A stretch of 9,636 nt of DNA, from NCBI GenBank assembly GCA_019308645.1, contig JAFDHR010000118.1:1-9636 (forward strand). The letters run 5' to 3'. A model generated the notes under the pieces. It was not told where the DNA came from. It saw nothing but the letters and a program-made list of their open reading frames with translations, and ran no database searches. Of this stretch, positions 5,240 through 9,636 are shown in pieces. How positions within the stretch are numbered: the stretch's first letter is position 1; every line of letters starts with the position of its first letter. The DNA comes from Deltaproteobacteria bacterium. GTDB lineage: Bacteria > Desulfobacterota > DSM-4660 > Desulfatiglandales > B25-G16. A program made the translations under genes and the position numbers.

Positions 5240-7204
5240 TCAATTAATGATGCCTAAAATCAAACGTCCTTTAACAATACCTTTTTTAACAGGGTGTTGT
5301 TCTTGACCTGTCGCTTGAGGTACCTGCTTGGATACATAGCTATACGCCTCATCTACAGTGACTACTCCGTCTTTGTCAGTATCTGCCTTTCTTCGAAGCC
5401 CTTTAAGCAAAAAATAGGTAAAAACCCCGTGGTGAAGTTTCTCATCCTCACTGCTGACCTCATTGGCTCCACTGGCTGTCAATATAATCCTCCCTTTCCC
5501 ACCTGCAATTCGATCTAAAAAGGCATCAGAGATATTTGCCCGCATTCCTGTTAAACTAATGGTTCGCCCCCCACTTGCACCACTGTAGCAGGAGTCAGCA
5601 ATGAAGATTAAGCGTTCTGATCGTATCCGGTGAAAAATGTGAGAGATCTCTCTCATTGGTAGTGCAGATGCATAGAGGTCCTTTGGGTCAGCATCATAGG
5701 GAAGAAGGTATTTCTCTAATCCATCGCCATCTGGACTCATCACATCTTTTTCAGTTGCTCCGTGTCCGGCAAAATAGATAATAACCATATCATCCTTGCC
5801 CGCCTTACTCTTTAAATGGGTCCCAAGGATACTTCTTACTTTCGTAAGGTTAGCCTCCTGGTTTAAAAGGAGGGTAACATTTTCAGCAGGTATCTGGTTG
5901 GAGTGTACTAAATGATCATAAAATGCCCTTGCATCATTCACAGCATATTTTAACTGGCGAACATGTGGATAGTTATCTATTCCAATGACTGCAGCCCATA
6001 TGTTTTTACGTATCTCAACTTTATGAACTGTGAGTATCTTCTCAGATAAAAGGCCATCAGAGTCAATAGCACGTAGCTTAATTCTATTTTCCCCTATTTC
6101 AAGTGGAATTCGCTCGGCAAAGTCAAGACGCCTTGGATATCTCTTTCCTTTTACCTTAATGCCACGGCCCATTTTCTTTTCTATAGGCCTGTTATTTATG
6201 TAGATTTCCAGCCTCTCTAAGCCCTGGTCATCTTCCGCTACTCCGGAAAGTTGGATTATATTACTTTCCACCTTACTACCGTCTTTTGGTGAAGCAATTA
6301 CAATAATAGGAGGAGTTTTGGAGCCAGCCTCCAGTTTAGTTAACAGATCCTTCTCCTTCATTTCTTTTTCTGCAAGTTCTTTACTGAGAAGCTCTGCCTT
6401 TTTTCTCTCCTCCTCAAATTTCTTTTTCATCTCCTCCAGTTGGGCAAGTGTTGCTGTGAGTTTTGACAGTCTTGTCTCGAGCTGGGCGACTTTATCTTGC
6501 TTTTTAGCCTCAACTGGTGATGGTTTGGCCCGTTGCACTTCTTGCTCTGGTTTTTCTTTCAATTTCCGCAATTCTTTTTTTGTTTCCTCTATCTCTTTTA
6601 AGGCCTTTGCTTTGGCAAGATATGCCTCTTTTCGTCCATTAGCCTGATAGAGTGCATCAATAATAGCCTTGTTATCAGGTTCTCTTTCTTTCATCTTCTC
6701 AAAAAAATCCGCAATCTGCGCCCAATCCTTTTTTTCCCAGACAATAATATCCACACTGAAAAAACCTACATTCCGATGATACCACTCTGGATTGAGCGGT
6801 TCTCCATATTTGTCAACATCTCCCCTTCTTATTCCTAAATATAGATTTCCTGAATAAGACGCATATGTTATGATGCCATTAACACCCCTGAGTGGACTAA
6901 ACCTCAGATTCTCGCCGACCCTTACCATAAGTGGCCAACCATGTTCTGGCCTAACATTAGGATAATTAGTACTCATACTAATACTCCCTGTAGCAAGAAT
7001 AGAATAAAGGTTACCTTTCGATACATAGATCCCTGTATTCACCATGCCAGGATGACTTCCTGAAAGCGTGGTATGTTTATATTCCTTGATAATGGGTGGT
7101 AAATATTTTGGCATCTTGAGAATGGGTTTAGAACATCCAGTGATCAACAAGAAAAAAGAGATGAGAAGATAAAACAATGAAGAAAGAAATCTATGCCGTT
7201 TCAT
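5240..7204 (-). CDS. Exported caspase-family lipoprotein with LecA-like, coiled-coil and Ig-like domains
   Basis: The 654-residue protein is a multidomain lipoprotein. Residues 1-24 form a lipoprotein signal ending in LITGC, with lipidated C24; S25 at the next position suggests outer-membrane sorting. Residues ~45-156 resemble the galactose-binding LecA (PA-IL) fold: GMVNTGIYVSKG, YSILATGSI, SGNLYLGIRRG and RNVGFFSVDIIVW. Residues ~160-292 are charged coiled coil rich in K and E. Residues ~298-395 form an Ig-like domain (PPIIVIASPKDGS, GENRIKLRAIDSDG). Residues ~402-654 form a peptidase C14 caspase domain with H481 in YFAGHGA and C539 in IADSCYSGASGG, the catalytic pair. A perfect 12-residue EF-hand loop, D608-E619, sits near the C-terminus. 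The ATG at 7204 follows GGGAGG by eight bases. It likely heads an operon with the DUF4384 gene. Caspase-like enzymes usually cut after Arg or Lys in bacteria; the substrate here is unknown. Confidence 0.9.
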   Translation of the reverse strand: MKRHRFLSSLFYLLISFFLLITGCSKPILKMPKYLPPIIKEYKHTTLSGSHPGMVNTGIYVSKGNLYSILATGSISMSTNYPNVRPEHGWPLMVRVGENLRFSPLRGVNGIITYASYSGNLYLGIRRGDVDKYGEPLNPEWYHRNVGFFSVDIIVWEKKDWAQIADFFEKMKEREPDNKAIIDALYQANGRKEAYLAKAKALKEIEETKKELRKLKEKPEQEVQRAKPSPVEAKKQDKVAQLETRLSKLTATLAQLEEMKKKFEEERKKAELLSKELAEKEMKEKDLLTKLEAGSKTPPIIVIASPKDGSKVESNIIQLSGVAEDDQGLERLEIYINNRPIEKKMGRGIKVKGKRYPRRLDFAERIPLEIGENRIKLRAIDSDGLLSEKILTVHKVEIRKNIWAAVIGIDNYPHVRQLKYAVNDARAFYDHLVHSNQIPAENVTLLLNQEANLTKVRSILGTHLKSKAGKDDMVIIYFAGHGATEKDVMSPDGDGLEKYLLPYDADPKDLYASALPMREISHIFHRIRSERLIFIADSCYSGASGGRTISLTGMRANISDAFLDRIAGGKGRIILTASGANEVSSEDEKLHHGVFTYFLLKGLRRKADTDKDGVVTVDEAYSYVSKQVPQATGQEQHPVKKGIVKGRLILGIIN

Positions 7205-7235
7205 CTGAGGTACCTCCCTAATTTTTTCACCTTTG

Positions 7236-7263
7236 ATGATAGCAGACCAACATAGTTTTGCAA
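7236..7263 (-). promoter_or_regulatory. Sigma70-type promoter of the caspase-DUF4384 unit
   Basis: On the minus strand, TTGCAA (7263-7258) and TATCAT (7241-7236) are separated by 16 bases and match the -35 and -10 consensus at four and five of six positions. Transcription would begin near 7229, giving a leader of about 25 bases that contains the GGGAGG ribosome binding site. That site overlaps a perfect ten-base palindrome, GAGGTACCTC (7207-7216), which could modulate access to it. Confidence 0.55.
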
Positions 7264-7284
7264 GGAAAATCAGGTTGGTTTTTT
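7246..7284 (+). terminator. Inverted repeat with T-run overlapping the caspase promoter
   Basis: ACCAAC (7246-7251) pairs with GTTGGT (7274-7279), with an inner TTTT/AAAA pairing, and five further T follow on the plus strand. This has the shape of a rho-independent terminator reading rightward, yet no plus-strand gene precedes it. It overlaps the caspase promoter spacer, so it might instead be a regulator's operator or stop antisense transcripts. Positions 7285-7610 beyond it hold no gene. Confidence 0.3.
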
Positions 7285-7610
7285 GTCCACAAGTATTTCG
7301 TATGTGCTAATGAACTTGTCAAATCCTTTAGCCTGATATGCCCTAAAAATTCATTAATGGTTTGGATTTTTAAGCACTTATTGAAGTAAACAGATATTTT
7401 CACAATATCATTTATTATGGAATCTTTGAATAATAATTTTCAAAATGAAATCCATCATTAGTAATCTTATTCTATTTCTATGACAAGAATTGTATGAGCG
7501 CTGGCTCTGGGATTTCCACACTATAGAGAATGGCTCTGGAGCAGTACGAAGTATAAAGTGATGGGAAATTAACCTTTCAACAAGTAATGCAATCTGAGAT
7601 TAAACCAATA
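7285..7610. other. Non-coding A+T-rich gap with minor repeats
   Basis: No ORF or RNA gene was found. Two small structures are visible. An A+T-rich imperfect hairpin at 7417-7455 pairs ATGGA with TCCAT and TTTGAA with TTCAAA. A nine-base direct repeat, TGGCTCTGG, occurs at 7502-7510 and 7531-7539, 29 bases apart. Neither has a recognised function. Confidence 0.4.
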
Positions 7611-7643
7611 AAAAAGGGGGTTACCGATAAAGCCGATAGCCCC
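7611..7643 (-). terminator. Rho-independent terminator of tRNA-Val
   Basis: On the minus strand, GGGG-c-TATCGG pairs with TCGGTA-a-CCCC through ten base pairs with two G-T wobbles and one mismatch, around the five-base loop CTTTA, and is followed by C and six T. It begins 11 bases after the tRNA CCA end, exactly where the tRNA transcript should stop. Confidence 0.85.
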
Positions 7644-7654
7644 TTGATTTTATA

Positions 7655-7729
7655 TGGTGGGCGGTGCGGGGTTTGAACCCGCGACTTCCACCGTGTGAAG
7701 ATGGCACTCTCCCGCTGAGTTAACCGCCC
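7655..7729 (-). tRNA. tRNA-Val with anticodon CAC
   Basis: The 75-base minus-strand gene folds fully. The acceptor arms are GGGCGGT (7729-7723) and ACCGCCC (7665-7659), followed by discriminator A and an encoded CCA (7657-7655). The D stem is ACTC/GAGT with G18-G19 in the loop AGCGGGA. The anticodon stem CCATC/GGTGG holds the loop TTCACAC, so the anticodon is CAC, reading the valine codon GUG. The variable loop is AAGTC, and the T stem is GCGGG/CCCGC. The T loop reads TTTGAAC, with T where nearly all tRNAs have C56; the G19 partner could still form a wobble. Because the CAC anticodon reads only GUG, another tRNA-Val elsewhere must read the other valine codons. Promoter and terminator flank it, so it is a single-gene transcript. 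Confidence 0.95.
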
Positions 7730-7755
7730 GAATATATACCTACACATAGATTGAT

Positions 7756-7784
7756 ACTATAGTAAAAAAATATTTGCAAATAAA
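7756..7784 (-). promoter_or_regulatory. Promoter of tRNA-Val
   Basis: On the minus strand, the -10 TATAGT (7761-7756) matches five of six consensus bases. A weak -35, TTTATT (7784-7779), lies 17 bases upstream in a very A+T-rich stretch. The start would fall about 20 bases before the mature tRNA 5' end, a usual precursor length. Confidence 0.45.
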
Positions 7785-7807
7785 ATTAATCAAGCCCGTT
7801 ATTAGCC

Positions 7808-7898
7808 AGCCACAAATTATCACGAACAATTATTTAACAATCCCGCCTGCCGGATGGCGGGCAGGTTCATTTGTGTACATTGGTGTCCATTCGTGGCT
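7808..7898. repeat. Palindromic dispersed repeat with GC-rich centre
   Basis: The centre pairs CC-c-GCCTGCC (7842-7851) with GGCGGGC-a-GG (7856-7865) around GGAT. The outer arms are imperfect: AGCCACAAATTATCAC from 7808 faces GTGTCCATTCGTGGCT ending at 7898. It lies just downstream of the pseudouridine synthase gene, whose stop is at 7905. It has no T-run, so termination by it is doubtful. CATTCGTGGCTGA-like sequences are familiar as intergenic repeats in environmental genomes. Confidence 0.5.
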
Positions 7899-7904
7899 GA
7901 ATAG

Positions 7905-8651
7905 TTAATCGAGCCCAACTGATTTACGTAAGGCCTTTACTTCCACATTTTTAAGGTGCCGGTATCTTCCAACCTTTAGGTCGCCTAAATCGAGATTACC
8001 ATACCCTATCCGGGTAAGCTTTAGGGTTTTATGCCCCACAGCTTCAAGCATCCTTCTTATTTCTCTGGATCTACCCTCAAAGATGGTAATCCTTGCTACA
8101 CTTCTGTCCTGTTGTTTCTCTATTATCCTCACACGAGCTGAATTAGTTGGCCCATCATCAAGAACAACACCCTTTTTTAATCTCTCAACTGACTTATCTG
8201 ATATAGAACCCTCAATAATTACCTTATACGTCCTTGGGATATGGAATTTTGGGTGCATGAGCCTAAAGGCAAGATCACCATCATTTGTAAGAATTAAGAG
8301 CCCGGAGGAATCAAAATCGAGGCGTCCAATAGGATAAACCCTCTCCTTAACATCTTTAACCAGATCCCGGATGATAGGCCTTCCTTCCGGGTCATGCAGG
8401 GTACTCACATAGCCAAACGGTTTATTTAAAAGGAAATAGATTTTTTTCGGAGGATCAGGAATAGGGTGACCATCAACGCTTATTGAATCTACTCCCCATA
8501 CTGCCTTTGAGCCAACTCTTTTCTCCACCTGCCCATTCACTGCTACAAGACCTAAAGATATAAGTTCATCGGCCCGTCTTCTGGAGGCAATACCAGATAT
8601 AGCAATAATCTTGTTTAAACGCTCCTTTTTTGTATCATTCTTCTTCTCCAT
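7905..8651 (-). CDS. rluB: Ribosomal pseudouridine synthase, RluB/RsuA family
   Basis: These enzymes isomerise a specific uridine to pseudouridine in rRNA; RluB acts on 23S U2605 and RsuA on 16S U516 in E. coli. Counting from ATG at 8651, residues ~10-55 form an S4 RNA-binding domain (RLNKIIAISGIASRRRADELI, VAVNG). The catalytic domain follows with YFLLNKPFGYVST, the active-site aspartate D112 in GRLDFDSSGLLILTNDG, RTYKV, and GRSREIRRMLEAVGH. The 248 residues are typical of the family. Placement after scpB is the conserved arrangement in which the gene is usually called rluB, so 23S is the likelier target. GTG at 8654 directly precedes the ATG and either may start the protein. The gene overlaps the end of scpB by 17-20 bases, and its ribosome binding sequence AAAGGAG lies within scpB, so the two are translationally coupled. 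Confidence 0.92.
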   Translation of the reverse strand: MEKKNDTKKERLNKIIAISGIASRRRADELISLGLVAVNGQVEKRVGSKAVWGVDSISVDGHPIPDPPKKIYFLLNKPFGYVSTLHDPEGRPIIRDLVKDVKERVYPIGRLDFDSSGLLILTNDGDLAFRLMHPKFHIPRTYKVIIEGSISDKSVERLKKGVVLDDGPTNSARVRIIEKQQDRSVARITIFEGRSREIRRMLEAVGHKTLKLTRIGYGNLDLGDLKVGRYRHLKNVEVKALRKSVGLD

Positions 8652-9171
8652 CACCTAGCTCTTCTATCTCCTTTAGAGTTGGAAGGGAGGAGATATCTTT
8701 TAAATCAAAAACCTCGAGAAACTTTTTTGTTGTACCATAGATTATTGGCCTACCAGGCAAAGATTTTCGGCCCACAATCCTAATCAATCCTTTTTTGAGT
8801 AACATCTTTAATATACCGCCTACCTCTACACCCCGTAGCCTTTCAATCTCTTGACGTATAATGGGTTGTTTATATGCAATAATAGTCAATGTCTCCATAG
8901 CTGCCTTACTCAATCTGGATTGGGTTGACATAAGCATATTGGCAATGTGCGGCCTAAACTTAGGGAGAGAGCGGAACTGGAACCCTTCGGCAACCTCCTT
9001 GATAAGGAAGCTCCTTTTCATTGTTTCGTATTCGTCTTTAAGCTCTTTGAGTACCTCCTTTATGTCTTTAAGATCTTTTCCTGGAAGCAGATCTCGGATT
9101 TGGCGAGGGCTTAGAGGTTCACCAGATGCAAAAAGAAGAGATTCGACTATTAATTTTAGGTGATTATCCAT
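8635..9171 (-). CDS. scpB: Chromosome segregation and condensation protein ScpB
   Basis: ScpB dimers bind the kleisin ScpA and, with SMC, form the bacterial condensin that organises and separates chromosomes. The 178 residues show two winged-helix domains: the first at ~3-78 (LIVESLLFASGEPLSPRQI), the second at ~84-155 with the family hallmark ETLTIIAYKQPIIRQEIERLRGV (written in part, 93-115) and GRPIIYGTTKKFLEVF (140-155). The acidic tail ending GDGEEE is normal. The start at 9171 fits the family, but only a weak TAGG lies upstream, at eight bases, because a tandem repeat occupies the leader. The scpA gene is upstream with 197 bases between, an unusual separation for this pair. The downstream pseudouridine synthase gene overlaps its 3' end. 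Confidence 0.94.
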   Translation of the reverse strand: MDNHLKLIVESLLFASGEPLSPRQIRDLLPGKDLKDIKEVLKELKDEYETMKRSFLIKEVAEGFQFRSLPKFRPHIANMLMSTQSRLSKAAMETLTIIAYKQPIIRQEIERLRGVEVGGILKMLLKKGLIRIVGRKSLPGRPIIYGTTKKFLEVFDLKDISSLPTLKEIEELGDGEEE

Positions 9172-9176
9172 AAGAA

Positions 9177-9213
9177 GTGCCTAAAGTGCCTAAAGTGAGC
9201 TAAAGTGCCTAAA
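9177..9213. repeat. Tandem repeat of a 9-base unit in front of scpB
   Basis: GTGCCTAAA occurs at 9177-9185, 9186-9194 and 9205-9213, with a variant GTGAGCTAAA at 9195-9204. The array begins five bases upstream of the scpB start codon and thus forms its leader. On the minus strand each unit supplies a TTTAGG that is the only Shine-Dalgarno-like sequence present. Confidence 0.75.
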
Positions 9214-9226
9214 GTTATTAATAACT

Positions 9227-9366
9227 GTTCACCGTTATCCGTTGTCCGAAAGGGGAAATATTCCTCTGGATCAACCCATTATTTGGCCTGTTGATGGATA
9301 TGTCTATTTGAGCGGTTCATTGCCACTGTTGGCCTATCGGTGAACGGTGAACTGCCAACGGTGAAC
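9227..9366. repeat. CGGTGAAC repeat family between scpA and scpB
   Basis: GTTCACCGTT at 9227-9236 is the inverse of AACGGTGAAC copies at the other end, where CGGTGAAC occurs at 9338-9345, 9345-9352 and 9359-9366. Between them lie a smaller inverted pair, ATCAAC (9270-9275) and GTTGAT (9290-9295), and two GGCC-containing segments. There is no ORF. The arrangement of opposed outer copies suggests a dispersed palindromic repeat unit inserted between the two condensin genes. Confidence 0.6.
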
Positions 9367-9368
9367 GC

Positions 9369-9635
9369 TTACGCTTGTTTTATTGCCTCAAGCATAATAT
9401 CACTACTTTCTTTGCCCTGAAAAACATTTACAAAGCCAGTCCTTATGAGCTCAAGCAATGCTAAAAAGGTTGCGATCATTTCTGAAACAGATTCCATCGT
9501 AGAGAATAGGTCACCAAGCAACAGATTTTTTTTCTCTTTTAATATCCTTATTATTTCAATCATCTTTTTCTTAATAGACCATGACTCAGCGGTGAATCTA
9601 AGAGCTATACCAGGATGTTTTTTTCTTATAACCTT
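9369..9635 (-). CDS. scpA: Segregation and condensation protein ScpA, C-terminal part (cut by right window edge)
   Basis: ScpA is the kleisin that bridges SMC heads and binds ScpB. The last 88 codons are present and run open to the right edge: KVIRKKHPGIALRF, then a helical stretch, then the C-terminal winged-helix block (FSTMESVSEMIATFLALLELIRTG and the FQGKESSDIMLEAI ending), which inserts into the SMC head. MESVSEMIATFLALLEL is the classic ScpA tail, usually written as ...vvvtFLAlLELik. The stop is TAA at 9371-9369. An internal ATG at 9563 is not the real start, since homology continues upstream of it. The next gene on the strand is scpB. Confidence 0.93.
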   Translation of the reverse strand, partial: KVIRKKHPGIALRFTAESWSIKKKMIEIIRILKEKKNLLLGDLFSTMESVSEMIATFLALLELIRTGFVNVFQGKESSDIMLEAIKQA

Positions 9636-9636
9636 T

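Noticed and set aside
6318..6647. Plus-strand ORF of 109 codons, rich in Ser and Phe
   Set aside because: It is the mirror of the Lys/Glu-rich coiled-coil codons of the caspase gene and has no independent support.
9177..9366. CRISPR array
   Set aside because: The repeat units are 8-9 bases, contiguous or irregularly spaced, without uniform spacers, and no cas gene is present.
9369..9563. Separate 64-residue protein starting at the ATG at 9563
   Set aside because: The frame stays open to the window edge and the upstream residues continue the ScpA C-terminal sequence, so the ATG is internal.

Overview
The window is about 9.6 kb of AT-leaning bacterial chromosome with mostly housekeeping genes and long, repeat-filled gaps between them. 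The caspase gene encodes a lipoprotein signal peptide and its neighbour an ordinary secretory signal, which indicates a Gram-negative envelope. The gene mix (an archaeal-type thymidylate synthase, an RNA 3'-phosphate cyclase, an exported caspase with a DUF4384 partner, scpA-scpB-pseudouridine synthase) and the many short intergenic repeat families suggest an environmental Desulfobacterota- or Nitrospirota-like lineage. That placement is inference, since the window holds no rRNA or other decisive marker.

Layout, left to right. Positions 1-402 (minus) hold the first 134 codons of rtcA, running off the left edge. Positions 403-793 are a GC-richer intergenic stretch of nested inverted repeats, followed by a promoter for ilvE (branched-chain aminotransferase, 794-1852, plus). 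Next comes an archaeal-type thymidylate synthase (1976-2632, plus). A 516-base gap follows, containing a 17-codon ORF with a strong ribosome binding site, a compact inverted-repeat element, a promoter-like site overlapped by a perfect inverted repeat, and a CAAA/TTTG-rich repeat. rlmN (3152-4180, plus) then meets a two-gene minus-strand unit head to head.

That unit is the most distinctive part of the window. It encodes a 654-residue outer-membrane-type lipoprotein (5240-7204) with a LecA-like domain, a long coiled coil, an Ig-like domain and a C-terminal caspase (peptidase C14) domain carrying an EF-hand loop. Downstream is a secreted DUF4384 protein (4204-5091). A good sigma70-type promoter lies just upstream of the caspase gene. 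The two proteins probably work together outside the cytoplasm; their substrate is unknown.

Further right is a non-coding stretch (7205-7610), then a tRNA-Val(CAC) gene with its own promoter and terminator (minus), a palindromic repeat element, and the minus-strand cluster scpA (partial, right edge) - scpB - rluB-like pseudouridine synthase. The scpA-scpB-pseudouridine synthase order is conserved in many bacteria, but here scpA and scpB are separated by 197 bases made largely of two repeat families.

No CRISPR array, transposase, integrase, phage gene or rRNA was seen.
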